Shown here in pieces: positions 1 to 7,594 of a stretch of 64,000 bases of DNA. The notes beneath the pieces were generated by a model, which saw nothing but the letters and a program-made list of their open reading frames with translations, was not told the DNA's origin and did not search any database. This DNA comes from Pseudomonadota bacterium. Its GTDB lineage: Bacteria > Pseudomonadota > Alphaproteobacteria > Rhizobiales > Xanthobacteraceae. Position 1 is the first letter of the stretch. Each line of letters starts with the position of its first letter. Made by a program: the position numbers and the translations under genes. The stretch spans positions 62,001 through 126,000 of the forward strand of contig JAEWHP010000032.1 of NCBI GenBank assembly GCA_023387735.1, written 5' to 3'.

Positions 1-444
1 TCATACCAACACTCGCCCTGACGGGCCTTCCACCAGCCCCTGCGGACCTACGCCGACCAATGCTGCGCGCGATCCCTCGAACCCAAGGACGACGCGCTCC
101 GCCGGCCACCGAGGCCGGCTGGTGAGATCACTCTACAGCATCTACGGACGCCCGCAGCTTCCCTTTTTCGATCGACGCTCGCCCATGTCTGTAGCAGACA
201 GTCCCGTGGGCGAATGCGACGACCTGAGGGCGACAGGTAGACCAAAGTGGGATTGAGTCAATCAACAACTAACCATCGACTGAAAGGGATGGTTAACTGG
301 TAAGGTTGCCATAGCCTTGTCCGTTGTCCGACCAGAACGGCCCGTGAACCTTGAAATTCGCGGGCAGCCGTGGTCTCAAGCTCAGGGTTTGCACCCCGAT
401 CCCGATCGTCGGCCAGACAGGCTCCAACCCGGCAGATTTCACCG
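1..444. other. Unassigned segment with strong hairpins; no supported gene
   Basis: No reading frame here has a convincing ribosome-binding site or family resemblance. The DNA has marked folding potential. A hairpin at 179-213 has an outer 7-bp perfect stem (TCGCCCA/TGGGCGA) and an inner 6-bp stem (TGTCTG/CAGACA) with a 3-nt loop and a one-sided 6-nt bulge. Near 101-120 there is a second GGCC-rich stem. This could be part of a structured RNA or the flank of a gene outside the window. I compared it by eye with tmRNA, RNase P RNA and SRP RNA core motifs and saw no match. The last part (about 250-444) would hold the promoter of the DUF1499 gene. Confidence 0.3.
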
Positions 445-1299
445 ATGGCCCGCAGGTTTTCCGCTCCCTACCAGTCGGAGCCCGTGTCCGCCCTCGCCAC
501 GTGGTCACGCAACCTCGCGCTCTTCTCGGTGATCGCGGTCATCGTCTCGATCCTGATCGTCCGCTTCGGCTTTCTGGAGATGAAGCCGGCGCTGGCGACG
601 TTCTTCGGCGCGCTGGGCCTCGCGGTTCTTTCCATTCTGTTCGGTCTCGCCGCGTTTGCGGCGATCTGGCAGAACGGGTCGCGCGGCATGGGCCGGATCC
701 TGCTGGCGTTCCTGATCAACGCCGTCGTGCTCGCCTACCCGGCCTATCTCGGCCTGCAATACCGCAAGCTGCCGAAGATCTACGACATTACCACCGATCC
801 GATCGATCCGCCGCGCTTCGAGGCGCTGGCGCGGCTGCGCAGCGGCGACGGCACCAACTCCGCGGTGTATGCCGGACTCTATTCGGCCGAGCAGCAGCGG
901 CTGGCCTACCCCGACATCGAAACCGTGGAACTCGAAGTGCCGCCGCAGCGGGCCTACGAGGTTACGCTGCAGCTGATCGGCAAGCGCAAATGGCTCGTCA
1001 TCGATGAACGTCCGCCGCAGCCGCCGCGCCGTATCGGCCGCATCGAGGCGGTGGCGCGGACGCCGATCATGGGTTTTCGCGAGGACGTCTCGATCCGCAT
1101 CACCCCGGACGGCGAGGAATCGCGCGTCGATATCCGCTCCTCCTCGCGCTATTTCGAGAGCGACCTCGGCAGCAATGCGGCGCGCGTCAGCAAGCTGATC
1201 GAGGACATCAACACCGCGGTCGACAGCGCCAAATCGGCCGCGCCGAAGAAGCCGCAGACGCCGGCCAAGGGCCAGGCGAAAACGGTGAAGAAGCAATAG
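445..1299 (+). CDS. DUF1499 domain membrane protein
   Basis: Predicted inner-membrane protein of 284 residues. Three hydrophobic segments lie in the first ~110 residues (about 20-45, 50-75 and 85-105). A soluble domain follows, containing the DPIDPPRF and VDIRSSSR stretches typical of DUF1499 proteins. The C-terminus is a Lys/Pro/Ala-rich tail (KKPQTPAKGQ). The ATG at 445 was chosen because a GTG at 370 would add 25 residues of low-complexity sequence before the first membrane segment. The biochemical function of DUF1499 is not known. The gene is convergent with the MBL-fold hydrolase, and a palindromic element lies between them. Confidence 0.8.
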   Translation: MARRFSAPYQSEPVSALATWSRNLALFSVIAVIVSILIVRFGFLEMKPALATFFGALGLAVLSILFGLAAFAAIWQNGSRGMGRILLAFLINAVVLAYPAYLGLQYRKLPKIYDITTDPIDPPRFEALARLRSGDGTNSAVYAGLYSAEQQRLAYPDIETVELEVPPQRAYEVTLQLIGKRKWLVIDERPPQPPRRIGRIEAVARTPIMGFREDVSIRITPDGEESRVDIRSSSRYFESDLGSNAARVSKLIEDINTAVDSAKSAAPKKPQTPAKGQAKTVKKQ

Positions 1300-1305
1300 G
1301 CACAG

Positions 1306-1433
1306 GTCATTGCGGGGCGACACGAAGTGTCGAACTATGGGGCGCCCTTGCGCCCCTGAAAATCCCGAGGTGACGGAAAAGGAAAGGTCGCGAGAGATTC
1401 CGGGTTCGATGGTTCGCATCGCCCCGGAATGAC
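1306..1433. repeat. Composite palindromic repeat, copy 1
   Basis: Element of 128 bp between two convergent genes, bounded by near-perfect inverted ends (GTCATTGCGGG / CCCGGAATGAC, one mismatch). It contains smaller dyads: GACACGAAGTGTC, a GGGGCGCC...GGCGCCCC-like stem, and a right half-element whose core is TTCGATGGTTCGCATCG-like. It shares end sequence and right half with copies at 2376-2481 and 3795-3897. Such REP-like elements are common in Bradyrhizobium genomes (recalled knowledge). Confidence 0.75.
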
Positions 1434-1442
1434 GTTGCCAGA

Positions 1443-2360
1443 TCAAACCATCCGGTACGTGCCACCGATCACCGGATCGCCCTCGGTGGCGACGATCCCG
1501 CGGGCAACCAGATCTTCCAGATGGGCCAGCACGGAATAGCCGGCCGCGCCGGTCAGCCGCGGGTCGATGCCGATATAGATCGCGCGCACCATGGTGGGGA
1601 TGTCGGCCTCGCCCTTGGCGAGACGGTGCAGGATCGAGGCCTCGCGGGCCTGGCGATGCCGGGTCAGGAAACGCACGTAACGCTGCGCGTCCGGGATTTC
1701 CGGGCCATGGCCCGAGAAGTACAGATCCTCGTTGCGTGCTTCCAGCCGCGCCAGCGAGGCCATGTAGTCGGTCATCGCGCCGTCCGGCGGCGCCACGATC
1801 GAGGTCGACCAGCCCATCACGTGATCGCCGACGAAGTTTATCTTTCGCTCCGGCCACGCGAACGCCAGATGGTTGGCGGTGTGGCCAGGCGTCGCCACCG
1901 CTTCGAGCGCCCACCCCGTCCCTTCGATGACGTCGCCGTCCTTGACCTCGATATCGGGCCTGAAGTCGCGATCGGCGCCGGATTCCGGATTGTGCTTCTC
2001 GCTCTCGAAGCGCGGCCGCGAGGCGCGATGCGCCCCCTCCGCATAGACAGGCGCGCCGGTGGCGGCCTTGATCCGCGCGGTGTTCGGCGAATGGTCGCGA
2101 TGGGTATGGGTAACGAGAATATGCGTCACGGTCTCGCCGCGCACCGCGTCCAGCAGCGCCTTCGCGTGCGCCTCGTCGTCCGGACCAGGATCGATGATCG
2201 CGACCTTGCCCTTGCCCACGATGTAGCTGACCGTGCCGGTGAAGGTGAACGGGCTCGGATTGTTGCAGAGAACCCGCCGCACGCCAGGACGGGCTTCATC
2301 GACGACGCCGGGCTGAAGCGGAAAATCGCGGTTGAACGGGATATCGTCGTTATCGGCCAT
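1443..2360 (-). CDS. MBL-fold metallo-hydrolase
   Basis: Metallo-beta-lactamase superfamily hydrolase of 305 residues, probably cytosolic. The metal motif HTHRDH is at residues 85-90. A GHTANH motif (third metal ligand) and GDHVMGW (bridging Asp) follow, and the C-terminal part resembles the winged-helix/LACTB2-like domain of the glyoxalase II-related branch. The ATG at 2360 (MADNDD) is preferred. An upstream ATG would add 27 residues encoded by the palindromic repeat at 2376-2481. The substrate cannot be deduced. It could be a thioesterase or an RNA/phosphoester hydrolase like LACTB2. Confidence 0.85.
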   Translation of the reverse strand: MADNDDIPFNRDFPLQPGVVDEARPGVRRVLCNNPSPFTFTGTVSYIVGKGKVAIIDPGPDDEAHAKALLDAVRGETVTHILVTHTHRDHSPNTARIKAATGAPVYAEGAHRASRPRFESEKHNPESGADRDFRPDIEVKDGDVIEGTGWALEAVATPGHTANHLAFAWPERKINFVGDHVMGWSTSIVAPPDGAMTDYMASLARLEARNEDLYFSGHGPEIPDAQRYVRFLTRHRQAREASILHRLAKGEADIPTMVRAIYIGIDPRLTGAAGYSVLAHLEDLVARGIVATEGDPVIGGTYRMV

Positions 2361-2375
2361 GGTTTTTTTCTTGGC

Positions 2376-2481
2376 GTCATTCCGGGATGGCCCGAAGGGC
2401 CAGACCCGGAATCCCGAAGTGGGGAGAAAAGAATGCGGCACGAGATTCCGGGTTCGATGCTTCGCATCGCCCCGGAATGAC
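2376..2481. repeat. Composite palindromic repeat, copy 2
   Basis: Element of 106 bp with perfect 11-bp terminal inverted repeats (GTCATTCCGGG / CCCGGAATGAC). It is made of two half-palindromes: 2376-2413 (core GGCCCGAAGGGCC) and 2442-2481 (core CGATGCTTCGCATCG). It sits 15 bp upstream of the MBL-hydrolase start and 11 bp from the 3' end of the glutaryl-CoA dehydrogenase gene, so it fills the whole gap. Confidence 0.8.
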
Positions 2482-2492
2482 GAGCAAGTTTC

Positions 2493-3707
2493 TTACGAAA
2501 ACGCCTGAATGCCCGTGATTGCCCGGCCCAGGATCAGGGCGTGGACGTCGTGGGTGCCTTCATACGTGTTCACGGTTTCCAAATTCGCGGTGTGGCGCAT
2601 CACGTGGTATTCGATCTGGATGCCGTTGCCGCCGTGCATGTCACGCGACACCCGCGCGATGTCGAGCGCCTTGCCGCAATTGTTGCGCTTGACGATCGAG
2701 ATCATCTCCGGGGCCATCTTGCCTTCGTCCATCAGGCGGCCGACGCGGAGCGAGGCCTGAAGCCCGAGCGCGATCTCGGTTTCCATGTCGGCGAGCTTCT
2801 TCTGCACCAGCTGGGTCGCCGCCAGCGGCCGGTTGAACTGCTTGCGGTCGAGCGTGTACTGGCGGGCGCGATGCATGCAGTCCTCGGCGGCGCCCATCGC
2901 GCCCCAGGAGATGCCGTAGCGGGCGCGGTTGAGGCAGCCGAACGGGCCCTTGAGGCCGGATACGTTGGGCAGCAGCGCGCTCTCCGGCACCACCACGCCG
3001 TCCATCACGATCTCGCCCGTGACCGAGGCGCGCAGCGAAAGCTTGCCGCCGACCTTCGGCGCCGACAGGCCCTTCATGCCCTTTTCCAGCACGAAGCCGC
3101 GGATCTGGTTGTCATGCGCGGCCGACTTCGCCCAGACCACGAACACGTCCGCGATCGGCGCATTGGAAATCCACATCTTGCTGCCGCTGATGCGATAGCC
3201 GTCCGATACCTTCTCGGCGCGGGTCTTCATGCCGCCGGGGTCGGAACCGGCATCCGGCTCGGTCAGGCCGAAGCATCCTACCCACTCGCCGGTGGCGAGC
3301 TTCGGCAGGTATTTCTTGCGCTGGTTCTCGTCGCCATAGGCGTAGATCGGATACATCACCAGCGACGACTGCACCGAGTTCATCGAGCGATAGCCGGAAT
3401 CGACGCGCTCGATCTCGCGGGCCACCAGGCCATAGGCGACGTAGCTGGCATTGGCGCAGCCATATTCCTCCGGCAGCGTGACGCCGATCAGGCCGAGTTC
3501 GCCCATCTCGTTGAAGATCTCGCGGTCGGTCTTCTCTTCCAGATAGGCCTTGATCACGCGCGGCAGCAGCTTGTCCTGCGCGTAGGCGCGCGCGGTGTCG
3601 CGGATCATGCGCTCGTCTTCGGTGAGCTGCTCGTCGAGCAGGAACGGGTCGTCCCACTGGAAGCCGGCCGCCGTCGGCTTGTCCTTGGTCTGAGGGCGCA
3701 CGCTCAT
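2493..3707 (-). CDS. gcdH: Glutaryl-CoA dehydrogenase
   Basis: FAD-dependent acyl-CoA dehydrogenase of 404 residues, full length. It oxidises and decarboxylates glutaryl-CoA to crotonyl-CoA in lysine, tryptophan and dicarboxylate breakdown. Family hallmarks are GLTEPDAGSDPGGMKT in the middle domain, the RxxFxRPLAATQL stretch, and the C-terminal TYEGTHDVHALILGRAITG, in which Glu383 is the expected catalytic base. The start at 3707 (MSVRPQ) follows an AAAGGGA ribosome-binding site. An upstream in-frame start at 3755 would add 16 residues and lose that site. It stands alone between two repeats, without glutaconyl or CoA-transferase partners. Confidence 0.93.
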   Translation of the reverse strand: MSVRPQTKDKPTAAGFQWDDPFLLDEQLTEDERMIRDTARAYAQDKLLPRVIKAYLEEKTDREIFNEMGELGLIGVTLPEEYGCANASYVAYGLVAREIERVDSGYRSMNSVQSSLVMYPIYAYGDENQRKKYLPKLATGEWVGCFGLTEPDAGSDPGGMKTRAEKVSDGYRISGSKMWISNAPIADVFVVWAKSAAHDNQIRGFVLEKGMKGLSAPKVGGKLSLRASVTGEIVMDGVVVPESALLPNVSGLKGPFGCLNRARYGISWGAMGAAEDCMHRARQYTLDRKQFNRPLAATQLVQKKLADMETEIALGLQASLRVGRLMDEGKMAPEMISIVKRNNCGKALDIARVSRDMHGGNGIQIEYHVMRHTANLETVNTYEGTHDVHALILGRAITGIQAFS

Positions 3708-3794
3708 GAATATCCCTTTCGCATCACAGTCCTCATGAAAATTCTCGGCGGCCAAAATAGTGCGCTATCGGCAGAAGCGCAAATCTTTCGCGGT

Positions 3795-3897
3795 GTCATT
3801 CCGGGGCGATGCGCAGCATCGAACCCGGAATCTCGAGATTCCACGGTGTGCAATTGCACACCTGAGGTCTGGTGCTTGCGCACCATCCCGGAATGAC
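3795..3897. repeat. Composite palindromic repeat, copy 3
   Basis: Element of 103 bp with perfect 11-bp inverted ends (GTCATTCCGGG / CCCGGAATGAC). The left half has core GCGATGCGCAGCATCG. The centre holds a perfect 18-bp palindrome GGTGTGCAATTGCACACC at 3845-3862, followed by GGTGCTTGCGCACC. It lies just downstream of ribB and upstream of gcdH, so it may affect transcript ends there. Confidence 0.78.
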
Positions 3898-3903
3898 AGC
3901 GAC

Positions 3904-4980
3904 CTAGCCTTCCAGCTTTTCGTTGGCAACGATCTCGATGCCGAAGCCGGATAGTCCCTTGTAGTCGTGCACGGAGGACGTGAGGTTGACGATCGAGGTG
4001 ATGCCGAGATCGCGCAGGATCTGGGCACCGACACCGACCTCGCGCCATTGCCGGTTGCGATCGGCCTCCGCCGATTTCTGTTCGCCGACCGGCTCGACGG
4101 GAACCCCCGCCGCACCGTCGCGCAGGTAGACCAGCACACCGCGGCCGGCCTTCTCGAAATGGTTGAGCACGATCTGCATCCGCGCCTGCCCGGTGAAGAG
4201 ATCCTTGACGATGTTGGGCTTGTGCAGCCGCGTCAGCACCTTCCTGCCGTCGCCGACGCCGTTGTAGACGAAGGCGGCATGCGCGATCTCGTCGAACGGC
4301 GAACGATAGGCGTAGCCCTGCAGCGGGCCGATCGGGCTGTCGGTGGTGAAGGTCGCGACCCGCTCGATCAGCTTCTCGCGCGCCTGGCGGTAGGCGATCA
4401 TGTCAGCGATCGTGACGTGCTTGAGCTTGTGGGTGGCGGCGAAGCGCGAGACCTGCTCGCCTTTCATGACGGTGCCGTCATCGTTCATCAGCTCGCTGAT
4501 GACGCCGACCGGCGGCAGGCCCGACAACTTGCACAGGTCGACCGCCGCCTCGGTGTGGCCCGAGCGCAGCAGCACGCCGCCATCGCGGGCGATCAGCGGG
4601 AAGATGTGGCCCGGCCGGGCGAAATCATTGGCTCCGGCGTTGGGGTTGGCGAGCGCGCGGCAGCAGGAGGCGCGCTCATCCGCCGAAATGCCGGTGCCGC
4701 CATCGGGCTTGTAGTCGATCGAGACCGTAAACGCGGTGGTGTGGTTGGACTCGTTGTGCGCCACCATCGGATCGAGCCGCAGGCGGCGCGCGTCGTCGGT
4801 GGTGATCGGCGCGCAGACGATGCCCGAGGTGTGGCGAATGATGAACGCCATCTTTTCCGCCGTACACAACGACGCCGCAACGATCAGATCGCCCTCGCCC
4901 TCCCGGTCATCGTCGTCGGTGACGACGACGAGTTCGCCGTTGGCAAAGGCTTGCAGAACTTCCTGGATGGTATCGGCCAT
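3904..4980 (-). CDS. ribB: 3,4-dihydroxy-2-butanone-4-phosphate synthase with degenerate RibA-like domain
   Basis: Riboflavin biosynthesis protein of 358 residues. The N-terminal ~205 residues are a RibB domain that makes DHBP from ribulose 5-phosphate. It keeps the acidic metal motif REGEGD (26-31), RHTSGIVCAP, and the distal HTEAAVDL motif. The C-terminal part follows the GTP cyclohydrolase II fold and ends with the family-like QILRDLGITSIVNLT and GLSGFGIEIV, but it lacks the three zinc-binding Cys and the GGGIGL-type loop. I infer DHBP synthase activity only; GTP cyclohydrolase II would then come from elsewhere. The start at 4980 (MADTIQ) is chosen over an upstream one at 5028. No FMN riboswitch motif was found in the 217-bp upstream gap. 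Confidence 0.9.
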   Translation of the reverse strand: MADTIQEVLQAFANGELVVVTDDDDREGEGDLIVAASLCTAEKMAFIIRHTSGIVCAPITTDDARRLRLDPMVAHNESNHTTAFTVSIDYKPDGGTGISADERASCCRALANPNAGANDFARPGHIFPLIARDGGVLLRSGHTEAAVDLCKLSGLPPVGVISELMNDDGTVMKGEQVSRFAATHKLKHVTIADMIAYRQAREKLIERVATFTTDSPIGPLQGYAYRSPFDEIAHAAFVYNGVGDGRKVLTRLHKPNIVKDLFTGQARMQIVLNHFEKAGRGVLVYLRDGAAGVPVEPVGEQKSAEADRNRQWREVGVGAQILRDLGITSIVNLTSSVHDYKGLSGFGIEIVANEKLEG

Positions 4981-5197
4981 TTTTTCCAAAATCTCGCTTA
5001 AACGCCCAAGTGCATTAGCCGGACTCAATCGTCCGCGCCAGCGCCAATACGCAGGCCAGAACCTCGCCAGCGCCTCGCCGGAAGCACCATGCTGCTGCGG
5101 GGGGCTGACCGGGAAACCACCCGCAGCCTCGAACAGAACCCCACCTTCAGCCAGACGGGAGAGAGCGGAGCGCTATTCGGGCCCGGCAGCCCCTTTA

Positions 5198-6925
5198 CTA
5201 CGGCAATACCTCGCGCCGCTCGCTGAGCAGCGCGTCGGTCTCGGCCCGCTTGTCTTCGAGCAGCCCGGCCTGCGCGGCCTCGATCACCTTGTAGAGCTCG
5301 TTGGCGTCGCTGAGCCGGGTTACCGTCACATAGTCTGCGCCGGCCTTGTAGAGATCGTCGACGGTGGCCAGCATCTCTGCGGTCGCCACGATCTTGGCGG
5401 TCGGGTTGAGCGAGCGGACGTGGCGGACCAGCTTTTCGTTGTCGGCGCCCTTCAACAGCGAATCCGGGATGCTGAGGATGATCAGTTCGGCCTTGCCGAC
5501 GCCGGCATGCACCAGCGTATCCACGTTGCTGATGTCGCCATAGACCACGTGCATGCCGCGGTCGGTCAAGGTCCGGAACACCATCGGGTTGAAGTCGATC
5601 ACCGTGATCTGGTCGAGGACCGCGGGACTGCGGCGTTCGATCTCGCTGAGCAGCGCGCTGGCGGCGCGGAAGAAGCCGAGGATGACGACCCGGCGCGCCT
5701 CGCCGTGCCCGCCCTCGTGTCCGGCATCCGCCTCATGGGTGTGATCGAGATCGCGCAAGCCCATCCGCTTCAGCGGGCCGATCAGGCCGCGTGTCAACTC
5801 GTCGCTCCTCGATATGGCAAAGGTGCTTAGCACCGCCAGGACCACGAAGGCGAACGAAGCCGCGCTCGACGTCTCGGTGCTGATATGATGGGCGGCCACG
5901 CCGGTCTGGATCACGACCAGCGAAAATTCCGAGATCTGCGCCAGATTGATCGCCGGCAGCAGGCTGGCGCGCAGCCCCTGCTTCATCAGATAGAGCGGCA
6001 GGAACGTCGTCACCACCCGGCTCACCACCGTGAACGCCGCGATCATCAGCGCCAGCCCGATTACCGACAGGCCGGGAATCGGGATCGTCATGCCGAGCGC
6101 GACGAAAAACAGCGTGATGAAGAAGTCGCGCAGCGTCGTGACCTTGGCGGTGACATCAAGCGCATAGGGGAACGTCGACAGCGAGACGCCGGCCACCAGC
6201 GAACCCATCTCGCGCGACAGATGCAGCCGCTCGGCGATCTCGCCGATCAGGAAGCACCAGGCCAGCGCGCCGAGCAGCACCAGTTCCGGTCGCCGCGCAA
6301 TGTGGTGAAACAGCCACGGTAGCACATAGCGGCTGAGCACCAGGGCGGTCGCCACCAGTGCGCCGACCCGGGCGATCGAGAGCAGGATCACACTGACCTG
6401 CAGATTGTCGAGGCTCGGCTGCACCGCGAGAAACAGGATCGCAAAGACGTCCTGCAGCACCAGCACGCCGAGCGTGATGCGGCCGGGCAGCGTGTCGAGT
6501 TCCCGCTTCTCGTACAGCACCTTGACGATGATGACCGTGCTCGACAGCGCGCAGGCGACGCAGAGATAGAGCGCGTCGAATTTGCCGCCCCCCATCGACA
6601 GCCCTATACCCAGGAAGAACAAGATCCCGAGCACGACGCCGCCGATCAACTGTCCGCCCGCCGCGAACAGGATCACCTTGCCGGCGCGCACGATCTTCTT
6701 CAGGTCGATTTCCAGCCCGATCATGAACAGCATGAAGATCAGGCCGAGTTCGGAGATGACGGTGATCGATTCCTGGGAAGAGACCAGCCGCATCCCGAAT
6801 GGACCAATGATGAACCCGGCGATAAGGTAGGCCAGGATCAAGGGCTGCCGCGTGAAATGGGCGAGCAGGCCGAGCCCCCAGGCGAACAGGATACTTAAGG
6901 TGATATCGCGAATAAGTTCGTGCAT
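5198..6925 (-). CDS. Kef-type cation/proton antiporter with TrkA-N-like domain
   Basis: Monovalent cation:proton antiporter-2 family protein of 575 residues in the inner membrane. The first ~380 residues hold about 12 hydrophobic segments (FTRQPLILAYLIAGFIIGP opens the Na+/H+ exchanger fold). A cytosolic Rossmann domain of the TrkA-N type follows (from RRVVILGF, with VIDFNP and VVYGDISNVDTL). The nucleotide loop reads GFFRAAS rather than GxGxxG, so NAD(H) gating may be altered. The start at 6925 (MHELIRD) is preferred over 6976. It is divergent from the DUF3124 gene, with 58 bp between starts. It may be a KefB/YbaL-like K+ efflux system; the exact ion is not shown by sequence. Confidence 0.88.
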   Translation of the reverse strand: MHELIRDITLSILFAWGLGLLAHFTRQPLILAYLIAGFIIGPFGMRLVSSQESITVISELGLIFMLFMIGLEIDLKKIVRAGKVILFAAGGQLIGGVVLGILFFLGIGLSMGGGKFDALYLCVACALSSTVIIVKVLYEKRELDTLPGRITLGVLVLQDVFAILFLAVQPSLDNLQVSVILLSIARVGALVATALVLSRYVLPWLFHHIARRPELVLLGALAWCFLIGEIAERLHLSREMGSLVAGVSLSTFPYALDVTAKVTTLRDFFITLFFVALGMTIPIPGLSVIGLALMIAAFTVVSRVVTTFLPLYLMKQGLRASLLPAINLAQISEFSLVVIQTGVAAHHISTETSSAASFAFVVLAVLSTFAISRSDELTRGLIGPLKRMGLRDLDHTHEADAGHEGGHGEARRVVILGFFRAASALLSEIERRSPAVLDQITVIDFNPMVFRTLTDRGMHVVYGDISNVDTLVHAGVGKAELIILSIPDSLLKGADNEKLVRHVRSLNPTAKIVATAEMLATVDDLYKAGADYVTVTRLSDANELYKVIEAAQAGLLEDKRAETDALLSERREVLP

Positions 6926-6983
6926 AATTCCGGACTTTCCCCTCCTGCAACCTAGAGGCCCCGGCGCAGGGGTCAAACAAACA

Positions 6984-7523
6984 ATGCGTCACAGCCGCAA
7001 AATCGGCCCCTTTTTCGCGATTCTGGTCGCGCTGTCGATCCTGAACGGCTCCTCGGCCGGCGCGCAAAGCGCAAGCCCCATCGAACAGAATTTCGCCGGC
7101 TCGCTCACTGCAATTCCTGCCGATAACCTGACCGTGTCAGGCGCATTTTACGTGCCGGTCTACTCCAGCGTGTCGATGAGCCAAGGCAAGTTGCGGGCCG
7201 ACTTCTCGGTCACGCTGAGCGTCCACAACACCTCCGAAACCCGCCCGCTGGTGTTGAAGCGGATCGCCTATTTCGACACAGCAGGCAAGATGGTGGAGAG
7301 CTACCTGAAATCGCCGGTTGCGCTAAAACCGTTCTCGACGATCGAGATCTCGATCGCCGCGAATGACGTGCGCGGCGGAACCGGAGCCAATTTCGTGGTC
7401 GACTGGGCGTCCGTGGGCGAGATCGCCGAGCCTGCGGTCGAGGCGCTGATGGTCGGCAGCGTCGGTGCTGGACACTATGCCTTCATCAGCCAGGGACGGC
7501 CGATCAGGATCATCAGGAACTAG
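6984..7523 (+). CDS. DUF3124 secreted protein
   Basis: Exported protein of 179 residues. An N-terminal signal peptide (RKIGPFFAILVALSILNGS) has a likely cleavage after AGA near residue 24. The body is beta-rich with FYVPVYSSV and SVHNTSETRPLVLKRIAYFDTAGK, characteristic of DUF3124. The ATG at 6984 was chosen because it places the signal peptide at the N-terminus; an in-frame ATG at 6852 overlaps the divergent antiporter gene. Function unknown; a periplasmic binding or scaffold role is only a guess. Confidence 0.78.
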   Translation: MRHSRKIGPFFAILVALSILNGSSAGAQSASPIEQNFAGSLTAIPADNLTVSGAFYVPVYSSVSMSQGKLRADFSVTLSVHNTSETRPLVLKRIAYFDTAGKMVESYLKSPVALKPFSTIEISIAANDVRGGTGANFVVDWASVGEIAEPAVEALMVGSVGAGHYAFISQGRPIRIIRN

Positions 7524-7594
7524 ACTGCAAGAATATTAGCTGCCAGTAGGCCCGAGACGGCCTTCTCAACAAAAACAAACCGGAGTGAACGTCC

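Noticed and set aside
1..444. tmRNA, RNase P RNA or SRP RNA gene
   Set aside because: Core motifs (tag-peptide codons, GAGGAAAGTCC-like block, GGAAGGAAGCAGCC-like block) are absent on both strands.
505..1914. Long minus-strand frame opposite the DUF1499 gene
   Set aside because: Arg/Ala/Gly/Asp-rich low-complexity translation across two real genes; a GC-driven shadow.
2361..2441. 27-residue N-terminal extension of the MBL hydrolase
   Set aside because: Its codons come mostly from the palindromic repeat and it has no ribosome-binding site; the start at 2360 fits the family.
4981..5197. Possible FMN riboswitch upstream of ribB
   Set aside because: The conserved RFN blocks (AGGGGCAGGG-like start, ACCGGCGGT-like and GATGAGAGAAGG-like segments) are not found on the minus strand.
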